Of a stretch of 64,000 bases of DNA, positions 25,060-35,000 are shown piece after piece. This stretch comes from JACKNG01 sp040220855 (lineage in GTDB: Bacteria; Pseudomonadota; Gammaproteobacteria; Ga0077536). The stretch is from assembly GCA_040220855.1 (NCBI GenBank), contig JAVJVZ010000030.1:1-64000 (forward strand), written 5' to 3'. Position 1 is the first letter of the stretch; each line of letters begins with the position of its first letter. The translations under genes were made by a program, and so were the position numbers. Below the pieces are notes generated by a model. It searched no databases. It saw only the letters and a list, made by a program, of their open reading frames with translations, and was not told where the DNA came from.

Positions 25060-26037
25060 TCAGCCGGGCGCGAGGGCTTCGACGGCGCGGCGCGTAGCGC
25101 CGTGACGGTCCTCGTTGACGGGGCTCACCGCCAGCACCGGTACCGTCGCACCGGCGGCGCGGAAGGCGGCGAGCTGCGCCCGGCAGGTGCTGGCATCGCC
25201 GAGTACGCAGACCTCGTCGACGAGGTCGTCTGGAACGAGCGCGGCGGCTTCGCGCCGGCTGCCGCCGCCGCGCCAATGCGCGGCCAGCGCGTCCATCGCC
25301 GCGCGCCAGCCGGCGCGGCGCCACTGGCGACGATAATTCGGCAGCTGCGAGAAGAAAGCGAGGTTGTAGCGCGCCGCCGAGCGCGCCGCCGCGGTAACGT
25401 CGCTGAGGAAAGAGGGGATGCTCATCACGCAGCCGAATGCGGCGAGACCGCGCGGCGCGGCCGCCGCATGCGCCGCGTCGAGCAGGACCGGCAGGTGCGA
25501 ACGCGGGGTCAGGAAGGGCATGAGCCCGGCACCGACGCGCCCGGCCACCGCCGCGCTCTCGACGGTGTTGCCGGCCACGTATACCGGTAGCGGGTAGCGT
25601 GACACCGGCGCGCGCAGCAAGCCGCTGCCGTGTTCGCCGGCGAGCGTGGCGACCACTTCGCCGACGTAGCGTTCGAGCGCGCCGCGGGCGTCCCCCATGT
25701 CGATGCCGAGGCTCTCGAGCATGCCGCGGTGGCTCATGCCGAGCCCGAGCAGGGTGCGTCCGCGTGCGACCTCGGCGAGCGTCCGCGCGCTCGCCGCGCA
25801 CAGAAAGGGGTGACGGAAATAGATATTGGCGATGTTGGTACCGACGGTCACGCGTGAGGTCGCGGCCGCGATCGCCTGGGCGACGGCGATGGCATCACCG
25901 CGTCCTTCGTTGACCAGCACCTGCGCATAGCCGTGTGCCTCGGCGAGCCGGCCGAGCTCGACGAACTCCTCGACGCTGCCATCGGTGACGGTCGAGAGCA
26001 CGATGCCGAGCGGCCCGGCATCCTGGTTGACGTTCAT
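25060..26037 (-). CDS. LLM class (luciferase-like, F420/FMN) oxidoreductase
   Basis: A 325-aa TIM-barrel oxidoreductase of the bacterial luciferase superfamily. Typical segments are TVGTNIANIYFRHP, ARTLAEVARGRTLLGLGMSH and the late AGATVPVLAVSP. Cofactor (F420 or FMN) and substrate cannot be decided. GCGGAGG is 9 bases upstream of the ATG at 26037 but directly abuts the ATG at 26046, so 26037 is the start. It lies 21 bp after the MFS transporter gene, as the third gene of an operon with an FAD-linked oxidase, suggesting uptake and oxidation of one carbon source (inference). Confidence 0.82.
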   Translation of the reverse strand: MNVNQDAGPLGIVLSTVTDGSVEEFVELGRLAEAHGYAQVLVNEGRGDAIAVAQAIAAATSRVTVGTNIANIYFRHPFLCAASARTLAEVARGRTLLGLGMSHRGMLESLGIDMGDARGALERYVGEVVATLAGEHGSGLLRAPVSRYPLPVYVAGNTVESAAVAGRVGAGLMPFLTPRSHLPVLLDAAHAAAAPRGLAAFGCVMSIPSFLSDVTAAARSAARYNLAFFSQLPNYRRQWRRAGWRAAMDALAAHWRGGGSRREAAALVPDDLVDEVCVLGDASTCRAQLAAFRAAGATVPVLAVSPVNEDRHGATRRAVEALAPG

Positions 26038-26058
26038 GCGTGGCATCCTCCGCGATGT

Positions 26059-27339
26059 TCAGCGCGCAACCTCGCGCGTCGGGATCGACAGTACCAGCAG
26101 CGCTCCGGCGACGAGTGCGCCGGCGAGCAGGCAGACGCCGGCGGCGGTGCTGCCGGTGGCTTCCTTGATCAGACCCATGCTCCATGGCGCGACGAAGCCC
26201 GCCAGGTTGCCAATCGAGTTGATGAGCGCGATGCCGGCCGCCGCCGCGCCGCCGCCGAGGAATGCCGTGGACAGGCTCCACGATTGCGGCAGTCCGCCGA
26301 GGATGCCGCACGCGCCGAGCGTCAGTGCCGCCACTGCGGCGAGTGGCCAGGGTGCGAGCAGTACGCTCAGGCCGAGCCCGACGGCGCCGGCCAGCACCGG
26401 GACCGCCGTGTGCCAGCGGCGCTCGCGCGTGCGGTCGGCACGCCGGCCCACCAGCACCATGGCGACGGTGGCCGCGCCGAACGGGATGGCAGTGACGATG
26501 CCGACCGCGCCGAGTGAGCGGTAGCCGAGCTCCTGCACGATGGTCGGCAACCAGAAGTTGAGGCCGTAGAGACCGGTCACGATGCAGAAATAGATCAGGC
26601 CCATCAGCCATACGCGCGGCAGGCGCAGACCGTCGACCACGCGTGCGTGCGGCATGGCGTCCTGCTCGGCGGCGATGTCGGCCGCAATCAGCGCGCGCTC
26701 GGCGGGAGACAGCCAGTGCGCGTCGGCGACACGGTCATCGAGGAAGCCCAGCGCGGCCAGGCCCAGTGCGACCGACGGCAGGCCTTCGATGAGGAACAAC
26801 CACTGCCACCCGGCCCAGCCATTGAAGCCGTCGAGGTGCTGCATGACGAGTGCCGAAAGCGGTGCCCCGATCACCGTCGACACCGCCACCGCGGTGGCGA
26901 ACAGCGCGGTGACGCGGCCGCGACGCGCGGCCGGGAACCAGAACGTCAGGTAGAGGATCACGCCCGGGAAGAAACCGGCCTCCGCGACGCCGAGCAGGAA
27001 ACGCAGCAGGTAGAACTGCAACGGCGTCTCGACCAGCATGGTCGCCGCCGAGATCACGCCCCAGGCAATCATGATGCGCGCGATGGTGCGCCGGGCGCCG
27101 AGCTTCAGCATGAGCACGTTGCTCGGCACCTCGAAGATCACGTAGCCCAAGAAGAAGATGCCCGCGCCGAGCCCGTAGACCGCCTCGCTGAAGTCGAGCG
27201 CATCGAGCATGCGCAGCTTGGCAAAGCCGACGTTGACGCGATCGAGGTAGGCGAAGATGTAGCAGGTGAAGAGAAACGGCAGCAGGCGCCGCGCGACGCG
27301 TGCATAGACGCGATCGGCGTCCGGGGCGGCGGCGTGCAT
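26059..27339 (-). CDS. MFS transporter, anion:cation symporter (ACS) type
   Basis: A 426-aa membrane transporter with about 12 predicted helices. The ACS-family signatures are visible: FAYLDRVNVGFA in helix 1, GYVIFEVPSNVLM, RFLLGVAEAGFFPG and YLTFWFPAARRGR. Members import organic anions such as phthalate, tartrate or hexuronates by H+ symport. The start lies 4 bp after the stop of the FAD-linked oxidase, so they are co-transcribed, and the substrate is probably a 2-hydroxy acid or related anion oxidised by that enzyme (inference). Confidence 0.9.
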   Translation of the reverse strand: MHAAAPDADRVYARVARRLLPFLFTCYIFAYLDRVNVGFAKLRMLDALDFSEAVYGLGAGIFFLGYVIFEVPSNVLMLKLGARRTIARIMIAWGVISAATMLVETPLQFYLLRFLLGVAEAGFFPGVILYLTFWFPAARRGRVTALFATAVAVSTVIGAPLSALVMQHLDGFNGWAGWQWLFLIEGLPSVALGLAALGFLDDRVADAHWLSPAERALIAADIAAEQDAMPHARVVDGLRLPRVWLMGLIYFCIVTGLYGLNFWLPTIVQELGYRSLGAVGIVTAIPFGAATVAMVLVGRRADRTRERRWHTAVPVLAGAVGLGLSVLLAPWPLAAVAALTLGACGILGGLPQSWSLSTAFLGGGAAAAGIALINSIGNLAGFVAPWSMGLIKEATGSTAAGVCLLAGALVAGALLVLSIPTREVAR

Positions 27340-27343
27340 GGTC

Positions 27344-28726
27344 TCAGGCCGCGAAGATCTTGCCGGGGTTGAGAATGCCCTTGGGATCGAGTGCCTGCTT
27401 GACGCGGCGCATCAGCGCGATTTCGTCGCTGCTGCGGCTGAGCGGCAGGTAATCGCGTTTCTCGGTTCCGATGCCGTGCTCGGCAGAGACCGAGCCGCCG
27501 ACCGGCGCGAGCGGCTCGTAGACGCACTGGTTGACGGCAGCGTGCGCGTCGGCACTGTCGTCGCCGACGTTGATGGCGAAATGGATGTTGCCGTCGCCGA
27601 CGTGCCCGAGGGTGAAACAATGGTGCTCGGGCCAGCGTGCGGCGAGACGCTGCTTGACCTCCGTGACGTAGGCCTCCATGTAGCGGATACCGAGGCTGAC
27701 GTCGTAGAGAAACGCCGGCCCGTAGCGGAAGAACTGGTCGACGGAGTCACGGATGCGCCAGAGGGCGCGGCGGTCGGTTTCCGATTGGGCGACGGCGGCG
27801 TCGGCGAGGAGATCCTCCTCGAGCGCGCGACCCATGATGTCCTCGAACATGGCGGTGTCCGCGGCGCTGCCGCGCGTGAGCGCTTCCAGCAGCACGTAGA
27901 CGGGGTAGTCGAGCGGCACCGGCCGCGCGTTGTCGGCCGGCGGCGTGGTGACGAGCTCGTAGTAGTCGCGCCACATCGCCTCGAACGCGCACAGCGCGCC
28001 GCCGAGCTCGCGATCGACGTAGCGCAGGAAGCGCGTGAGCTGTTCGAAGCTGTCGAAGCCGGCAAGGGCGGTCGATAGCCCGCGCGGCGCTTCGCGCAGG
28101 CGTATGACGACGCGGGTGACGATACCGAGGGTGCCCTCGGTGCCGATGAACAGGTGCTTGAGATCGTACCCGGCGTTGTTCTTGATCATCGTGTTGAGCG
28201 AGCTGACCACGGTGCCGTCGGCGAGCACCGCTTCGAGGCCGAGCACGTTGTCGCGCGTCATGCCGAAGCGGATGACGCGGTTGACGGCGGCGGTGGTGGA
28301 GACATTCCCGCCAATCTGGCACGAGCCGCGCGCGCCGAGATCGAGCGGGAACATCAGTCCGTGCTGCTCGGCGGTCTCCTGCAGGACCTGCAGCGGCACG
28401 CCGGCCTGCACGGTCATGGTGCGCCCGACCGGGTCGACCTCCTCGACCGTGTTCATGCGCTCGAGCGACAGCACGACGTCGTCCGGGCCCGTGTTGCAGC
28501 CCTGCACGAGGCCGGTCAGGCCGCCGTGCGGGATCACCACCTGGCCCTCGGTGTGGCACAGTGCGAGCACGGCGGCGACTTCCGCTGTGGTGCGTGGACG
28601 CACGATGCAGCGCGCCTCGACGGGACGCTGGTACCAGACGTGGATCATGCGCTCGCTGACGGCGTCGCCGGTCAGCACGCCCGTATCGTCGAGGAGGTCG
28701 CGGAGGCGCGCGATGAGGTCGCTCAT
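27344..28726 (-). CDS. FAD-binding oxidoreductase (GlcD/D-lactate dehydrogenase type)
   Basis: A 460-aa FAD-linked oxidase of the glycolate oxidase GlcD/D-2-hydroxyacid dehydrogenase family. The PCMH FAD domain shows VIPHGGLTGLVQG, GARGSCQIGGNVSTTA and NNAGYDLKHLFIGTEGTLG; the C-terminal domain has TLGHVGDGNIHF and SAEHGIGTEKRDYL, near the end LDPKGILNPGKIF. It would oxidise a D-2-hydroxy acid and pass electrons to the respiratory chain or an ETF. First gene of an operon with an MFS transporter and an LLM oxidoreductase. A 13-bp inverted repeat lies in its upstream region. Confidence 0.9.
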   Translation of the reverse strand: MSDLIARLRDLLDDTGVLTGDAVSERMIHVWYQRPVEARCIVRPRTTAEVAAVLALCHTEGQVVIPHGGLTGLVQGCNTGPDDVVLSLERMNTVEEVDPVGRTMTVQAGVPLQVLQETAEQHGLMFPLDLGARGSCQIGGNVSTTAAVNRVIRFGMTRDNVLGLEAVLADGTVVSSLNTMIKNNAGYDLKHLFIGTEGTLGIVTRVVIRLREAPRGLSTALAGFDSFEQLTRFLRYVDRELGGALCAFEAMWRDYYELVTTPPADNARPVPLDYPVYVLLEALTRGSAADTAMFEDIMGRALEEDLLADAAVAQSETDRRALWRIRDSVDQFFRYGPAFLYDVSLGIRYMEAYVTEVKQRLAARWPEHHCFTLGHVGDGNIHFAINVGDDSADAHAAVNQCVYEPLAPVGGSVSAEHGIGTEKRDYLPLSRSSDEIALMRRVKQALDPKGILNPGKIFAA

Positions 28727-28811
28727 GGGCTGCTCGCTGTGGTGGCCTGCGGGGTGCCGATTATACGGGTGTGCGGCGGCGTTGACGGCGAGGCGGGCGC
28801 GGTGCAGGGTA

Positions 28812-28875
28812 GAACCGGTCTCAAAGTTGTCCGTGGTTGCGTTGGCGCAGCCGTGAATGATGTTGAGACCGGTTC
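28812..28875. promoter_or_regulatory. 13-bp inverted repeat in divergent intergenic region
   Basis: GAACCGGTCTCAA (28812-28824) and its exact complement (28863-28875) are separated by 38 bp between the divergent FAD oxidase and FIST genes. The spacing, and the ACCGGT core in each arm, suggest two operator half-sites for one regulator, possibly with looping. It could alternatively be a cruciform. No regulator gene is adjacent. Confidence 0.45.
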
Positions 28876-28908
28876 CAGTCACATACCAACCGGGTCGGGA
28901 GCAGCAGC

Positions 28909-30099
28909 ATGAAATGGGCGTCCGCGGTCAGCCGCGCCGGCGATGCCGACGCCGCCATCGAGGAACTCGCCGCCAGCGTCGGTACGAGCCTCGCAGCGCC
29001 CCCGCACCTCGTATTCCTGTTTGCCTCGGGGCATCACCGCATCGCCTTCGACCGCCTCGGTCGCGGCCTGCGCGCGCGCCTCGGCGGCGCACGCGTGGTC
29101 GGCTGCTCCGCCACCGGCGTCATCGGGGGTGCGCAGGAGGTCGAGCAGGAGCCGGCCATCGCCATTACCGCCGCGTGCCTGCCGGACGTCGCCATCGACT
29201 GCTGGCGGGTCGAGGCCGACGACCTGCGTCCCGGCACCGCCCACAGCGAGCGGCTCGCGCGCCTCGCCGCCTCGCGCGCGGGTCCGGCACAGCTGCTGGT
29301 GCTCGCCGACCCGTTCTCGTTCCCCACCGAACGCCTGCTGCGCGCGCTCGAGCACGCCTTCGACGCGAGCGTAGTCTGTGGCGGGCTCGCCAGCGGCGGC
29401 GGGGCGCCCGGCGAGTGCGCGCTCTTCCTCGACGAGCGCCTGTGCTACACGGGCGCCCTCGTACTCGCGCTCGACGGAGACATCGAGATGCTGACGGCGG
29501 TTGCACAGGGCTGTCGCCCGATCGGCGAGCCGCTGTTCGTTTCAGCCTGTGACGGCAACAAGCTGGTCACCCTCGACGGCCGTCGGCCGTGGGACGTGCT
29601 CAACGATCTCTTTGCCGCGGCGAGCGCGCACGACCGCGAGCTGATGCAGCATTCGCTGTTCCTCGGGCTTGCCATGCGTGCGGGCGAGACGCGCTACGGA
29701 CAGGGTGATTTCCTCATTCGCAACGTGCTCGGCGGCGATGCCGACAGTGGCGCGCTGCGGGTCGGCGCCAACCTGCACGAGAACCAGGTCGTGCAGTTTC
29801 ACCTGCGCGACGCCAACACCTCGGCGGAGGATCTCGAGCGCACCCTCGCCGGTCTCGCCACGGCGCTCGGTCCGGCGCCGGCGGCGGGCGGCCTGCTGTT
29901 CTCCTGCACCGGACGCGGCGCCGGGCTCTACGGCATCGCCGGTCACGACTCGGCCGCATTGCATGCCGCGCTGGGCGCGCTGCCGCTGGGCGGGTTCTTC
30001 TGCAACGGCGAGATCGGCCAGGTCGCGGGGATCCCCTTCGTGCACGGTTATACCAGCGCCGTCGCGGTATTCCGCCCGCGCAGCACGACACCCGCCTGA
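28909..30099 (+). CDS. FIST N/C domain protein
   Basis: A 396-aa cytoplasmic protein with FIST_N (about 25-215, with VVGCSATGVIGG) and FIST_C (about 220-375, with FLIRNVLGGD and LLFSCTGRGAGLYG). FIST is a small-ligand sensory module found alone or fused to signalling outputs; no output domain is present here, so it may act with a partner protein. It has its own promoter region, facing the FAD oxidase operon with the inverted repeat between them. Confidence 0.85.
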   Translation: MKWASAVSRAGDADAAIEELAASVGTSLAAPPHLVFLFASGHHRIAFDRLGRGLRARLGGARVVGCSATGVIGGAQEVEQEPAIAITAACLPDVAIDCWRVEADDLRPGTAHSERLARLAASRAGPAQLLVLADPFSFPTERLLRALEHAFDASVVCGGLASGGGAPGECALFLDERLCYTGALVLALDGDIEMLTAVAQGCRPIGEPLFVSACDGNKLVTLDGRRPWDVLNDLFAAASAHDRELMQHSLFLGLAMRAGETRYGQGDFLIRNVLGGDADSGALRVGANLHENQVVQFHLRDANTSAEDLERTLAGLATALGPAPAAGGLLFSCTGRGAGLYGIAGHDSAALHAALGALPLGGFFCNGEIGQVAGIPFVHGYTSAVAVFRPRSTTPA

Positions 30100-30307
30100 G
30101 CCTGCGCGGAACCGTGCAGCCCCCGCGCGGTCGATGCGTCAAGGACGATTGAAAAGTGAGCGAGGATGGCCGGAGGCCGTACGCGCGTCGTTCGGTAAGC
30201 CGCGTACAGGGACGGTGAACGAGCACCGCAGATCGGCATGCAACAGCGTATGCGTACCGCGCAGCGACTTCTGCAAGCGCCCTCGAGCCGTCTCGCCTGG
30301 AGAACAC

Positions 30308-30793
30308 ATGGTCCGTTTACAACGCCTGGGCACGTGGTGCGTGCTGCTGCTTGCAACGCTCGGGGTGGTGGCGTGGCCGGCGGCATTCGCTCGCGCTGCC
30401 GCCGAGCGCGCAGCAGCCTCGCCGACGGCCTGGCTCGACGGCGAGTGGCGTCGCACCGGTGAGCGCATGCGCTGCCTGTCGCTGGCGCGCATCCGCGCCA
30501 CGCGCGTACTCGACGAACGCCACATCCTGTTCCGCGTCGGCGCCGGCACCTGGTATCTCAATGCCCTGCCGCGCGACTGTCACGCGCTCGATCGCCACGA
30601 TGCACTGTGGCTCGACACGCGCACGCCACGCCTGTGCGATCTCGACTGGGTACGCGTAATCGAGCCGCCCGCGGGCATCGCGCCGCGTGGGCCGGCGTGC
30701 GGTCTCGGCGTCTTCGAGCGGGTCGAGCGAGACGACGATGGCACGGGGGCGACTCCGGCGCGCCATACGGAGCACGGGGAGGGCGATCGCTGA
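30308..30793 (+). CDS. secreted protein, DUF6491-like
   Basis: A 161-aa protein with a signal peptide (CVLLLATLGVVAWPAAFARA). The mature part contains RCLSLARIRATRVLDERHI and AGTWYLNALPRDC, and later TPRLCDLDWVRVIEP; this series matches my memory of the DUF6491 family, in which conserved Cys pairs probably form disulfides. CTGGAGA six bases upstream supports ATG 30308. No reaction is known. It stands alone between the FIST gene and the RND adaptor gene. Confidence 0.65.
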   Translation: MVRLQRLGTWCVLLLATLGVVAWPAAFARAAAERAAASPTAWLDGEWRRTGERMRCLSLARIRATRVLDERHILFRVGAGTWYLNALPRDCHALDRHDALWLDTRTPRLCDLDWVRVIEPPAGIAPRGPACGLGVFERVERDDDGTGATPARHTEHGEGDR

Positions 30794-30892
30794 GCCGACC
30801 ACGCGGTTGACGCCTTCCGCGGTCGCGGCGCATCCATGTGGCTTCGCGTCGCGCGGAATTCGCACCGGATGGATCCGCTATAGTCCCGTCGC

Positions 30893-31975
30893 ATGCTCAT
30901 CCCGCCCGCCATCCGCCGCGCTGCACAGCTGGTCATCCTGTTTGCCGCGCTTGCAGTGGTGGCAGCCACGGCGGCGCAGGCGCCGCCGGTCGTCACGGCA
31001 GCGGTCGAACGTCGTCCCATCGTGCACGCCGTGCGCGTGACCGGCAGCGTCGTCTCGCCACGGGTCGCGCGGCTGTCGGCGGAGGTCGCGGGGCAGGTCG
31101 AAACCCTGCACGTCGAGCTCGGCGACCGCGTCGATGCCGGCGCCGCCCTGGTCACGCTCGACGCCGAACTCGCACGTATCGCGCTCGATGCCGCGCGTGC
31201 GGCGACGCGCGAGGCGCAGGCCGCACTCGACGATGCCGAGCGTCGCCTCGCCGAGGCCGAGCGCCTGAGCGCCGAGCTCACCATTGCCGAGACCGAGTTG
31301 CGTGCAAGGCGTGCGGAGGTTGCCATGGACGCCGCCACGCTCGAGGTACGCCGCGCCGGTGAGCAGCGCGAGGCGGCGCTGCTCGCGCGCCATACGCTGG
31401 TGGCACCGTTCGCCGGCGCGGTCAGCCTGCGCATGACGCAGGCCGGCGAATGGCTGACACCGGGTGCGCCCGTCATCGAACTGACTGCGACCGACGCCCT
31501 GCGCATCGATTTCGAGGTGCCTCAGGAACTCTACCCACGTATCGGACCGGCGCTGCCGCTCAGCGTCGAGCTCGACGCCCGGCCCGGCGAGGAACTGGCG
31601 GCGCGCGTCATCGCCAGCGTGCCGCGCAGCGACGCGCAGTCGCGTACGTTCCTGCTGCTGACACGGCTCGAGGACGCGGATGTGCCGATCATCCCCGGCA
31701 TGTCCGCGCGTGCGCTGCTGCGTCTCGCCGCCGGCCGTGACGGCCTGACGGTGCCGCGCGACGCCCTGCTGCGCTACCCGGACGGGCGCGTGACGGTGTG
31801 GGTGGTGACCACGGATTCCGACGGCACTGCACGGGCAGCGGAGCGGCGTGTCGAGGTGGGGCGCGCCTTCGATGGGCTGGTCGAGGTGACCAGCGGGCTC
31901 GCGGGCGACGAGCACGTGGTGGTACGCGGTAACGAGGGTCTCGTCGAAGGCCAGGCCGTGGCACCCGCGCAATGA
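30893..31975 (+). CDS. RND efflux periplasmic adaptor
   Basis: A 360-aa membrane-fusion protein. A signal-type N-terminal helix precedes the barrel-sandwich half-motif GQVETLHVELGDRVDAGAAL, a coiled-coil hairpin (about 95-150) and the returning lipoyl half LVAPFAGAVSLR with GEWLTPG. The C-terminal beta-barrel and membrane-proximal domain end near residue 355. It links the inner-membrane pump encoded 43 bp downstream to an outer-membrane channel not found here. A TATAGT box ends eight bases before the ATG and there is no Shine-Dalgarno, so the transcript may be leaderless. Confidence 0.9.
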   Translation: MLIPPAIRRAAQLVILFAALAVVAATAAQAPPVVTAAVERRPIVHAVRVTGSVVSPRVARLSAEVAGQVETLHVELGDRVDAGAALVTLDAELARIALDAARAATREAQAALDDAERRLAEAERLSAELTIAETELRARRAEVAMDAATLEVRRAGEQREAALLARHTLVAPFAGAVSLRMTQAGEWLTPGAPVIELTATDALRIDFEVPQELYPRIGPALPLSVELDARPGEELAARVIASVPRSDAQSRTFLLLTRLEDADVPIIPGMSARALLRLAAGRDGLTVPRDALLRYPDGRVTVWVVTTDSDGTARAAERRVEVGRAFDGLVEVTSGLAGDEHVVVRGNEGLVEGQAVAPAQ

Positions 31976-32018
31976 CTGCCACGCACGCGTCGCGCGTGGC
32001 GCCGCTGCAGCGCCGCTG

Positions 32019-35000
32019 ATGTTCGCCTGGCTGGTCCGCAACGGCATCCTGGTCACGGTGGCGACCTTGATCGTCACCGTGCTCGGCATTGCCGCCGCGC
32101 TGCGCATCCCGGTGCAGATGATCCCCGATCTCGAGGTACGCACGATCACCGTGCGCACCGAGTGGCCGAGCGCCACGCCGCAGGACATCGAGCAGGAGAT
32201 CCTCATCGAGCAGGAGAAGTACCTGCGCACGGTGCCGAGCCTCGCACGCCTGATCGCAGTGGCGGAGAGCGGACGCGCCGAGATCGAGCTCGAGTTCCCC
32301 TTCGGCATCGACGTCACCGAGACGCTCATCCGCGTCAACAACGCGCTCAGCCAGGTGCCCGGCTACCCCGAGAACGTCGACCAGCCCCGCATCTACGCCG
32401 CCGCCTTCTCGGCCAACTCCTTCATGTATTTCCGCATTGCGCCGCTCCCGGGCAACCCGCGCATGCTCGACATGGACATGATGCGCGACTTCATCGAGGA
32501 CCAGGTGCGTACGCGCATGGAGACCGTGCCGGGTGTCTCACAGGTCGACGTGCGCGGCGGCGCCGAGCGCCAGGTGCGCGTCCTGCTCGACGCGGCGCGA
32601 CTCGCCGAGCGTCGCCTCACCGTGGCCGACGTGCGCGAAGCGCTGCGCGCGCGCAACCGCGACGTCTCGGGCGGTGAGATCGAAAGCGGCAAGCGGCGTT
32701 ACCTGTTGCGCACGATCGGCCGCTTCGAGAACGTCGCGGCGCTGGAAGACCTCATCCTGCGGCGCCGTGGCGACGCCGTGACCACGCTCGGCGAAGTGGC
32801 GCGCGTGGTGCTCGATCACCGCGAGGTGCGCGATCACTCGTTCGTCAACGGTGCGCCCGTCATCCAGCTCGCGGTGCAGCGCGAGCAGGGCTCGAACGTG
32901 ATCGCCATCAAGCGCGCCATGATGGCCGAGGTCGACGCGATTAACGCCGAGGTGCTCGAGCCCGCCGGCATGCGGCTCGACCTCACTTCCGACGACGTGC
33001 GCTACGTCGAGGCCTCGGTGTTCAACGTGTGGAAGAATCTCGCCATCGGTGCAGTCCTCGCCACGCTCGTCATGTTCGCGTTCCTGCGCTCGGTGCGCGC
33101 CACCACGGTTGGTGTGCTGGGTATCCCGATCTGCACCATCGCCGCTTTCATCGGCCTGCTCGCGACCGGCCGCACCATCAACGTCATTTCGCTCGCCGGC
33201 GTCGCGTTCGCCATCGGCATGACGCTCGACAACGCCATCGTCGTGCTCGAGAGCATCGAGCTGGAGCGGCGGCGCGGGCTCGGGCGCATTGCGGCAGCAG
33301 TGGCCGGTGTCCAGCGCGTGTGGCCGGCGGTGCTTGCTTCGACGCTGACCACCATCATGGTGTTCGTTCCCATCGTGTTCATCGCCGAGGAGGCCGGTCA
33401 GCTCTACTCGGACATCGCCATCGCGGTAACGGCCTCGATCCTGGTTTCGATGCTGGTCGCCATCACCGTCGTTCCGACGGCGAGTGCACGGCTCGGCATC
33501 GGCGCTGCGCCGCGCGCCGATGGCCGCCTGCGCAGCTGCGTACTGGCCGGCGTTGGCTGGCTCATCGACGGCCGCCTGCGTCGCGCGCTGACCTTGCTCG
33601 CGGTCGCTGCTACCAGCGCCGCCATCGTGGTCGTCCTTACGCCGCCGGCGGAGTACCTGCCGGAGGGGGAGGAACCCAAGGCGTTCGCGACGATGAACGC
33701 GCCGCCGGGCTACAACCTTGCAACGATGTCGCGGGTGGCGGAGGCGGTACAGGACTACTTCCTGCCGTTCGTCGATGCCGATCCGGCGCGCTTCGACACC
33801 GGCGAGCTCGCGGTGCCGCCGCTGCGCTACGTCAACCTGCGCGTCGCCGCACAGCAGCTGCGCATCGTCGCCGAACCCGTCGACCCGGCGCACATCCTGC
33901 CCCTGATGGACGCGCTGGCCGCGCATTTCGAGGGCTACGCCGGCATGCGCGCGTTCGTTTCGCGTGGCTCCATCATCACCAGCAATGACGCGGGCACGCG
34001 CAGCATCGACCTCGATATCTCCGGGGCGCGCCTGAGCGCCATCTACGCGGTCGCCGCGGCGGCCTATCGACGTGCGCGCGAGGTATTCGACAACCCGCGT
34101 ATCCAGGCGGAGCCGCCGACCTTGTCGCTGTCGCAGCCGCTGGTCGAGGTGCAGCCGGACTGGCGCCGCGCGGCCGAGCTCGGTCTGGACGTCACCGATC
34201 TGGGGCTGGCGGTCGCCGCGCTGACCGACGGCGCCTACGTCGACGAGTTCTTTCTCGGTGACGACAAGATAGACATCTTCCTCTACAGCGAACACGGCGG
34301 CACCGTCGACGTCGACGCCCTGGACAGCCTCCTGATCTACGCGCCGGGCGGCAGCGCGGTGCCGCTATCCTCGCTGGCACGTGTCGTCGAGACGGTCGAC
34401 ACCAGCATCGTGCGGCGCGTCAACGGACAGCGAACCGTGACCCTGCACATCATCCCGCCGCCCGCGATCGCGCTCGAGAGCGGCGTCGACATCGTTCGTC
34501 GCGAGGTGGTCGGGCACCTGCGCGCGGCCGGGGACATTCCCGCCGACGTCGGCACCGACATCTCCGGTGCCGCCGACCAGCTCGACGCCACGCGCGCCGC
34601 GCTCGCCGACAACTACGTCGTCGCGCTCATCATCGTGTACCTGCTGCTCGCCGCGATCTTCGGCCACTGGGGTTACCCGCTGCTGATCATGACGACCATC
34701 CCGCTCGGCATCGCCGGCGGCATCGCGGGCCTGGCACTGCTCAATGCCGGCGGTGCCGCGCTGCCGCTGCTCGGTTTACCCGCCGTGCAGCAGCCGTTCG
34801 ACATGATCTCCATGCTCGGCTTCCTGATCCTGATGGGCACCGTCGTCAACAATCCCATCCTGGTCGTGCATCGCGCCGTCGCCAACGTGCGCGAAGAAGG
34901 CCTCGCGCCGGACGCCGCGGTACGCGAGGCGGTGGAATCGCGCCTGCGCCCGATCGCGATGTCGACGGTAACCACCGTGTGCGGCCTCGCACCGCTGGTG

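Noticed and set aside
32538..34295. 585-codon minus-strand frame under the RND permease
   Set aside because: Histidine/Asp/Arg-rich low complexity, antisense to a clear transporter gene.
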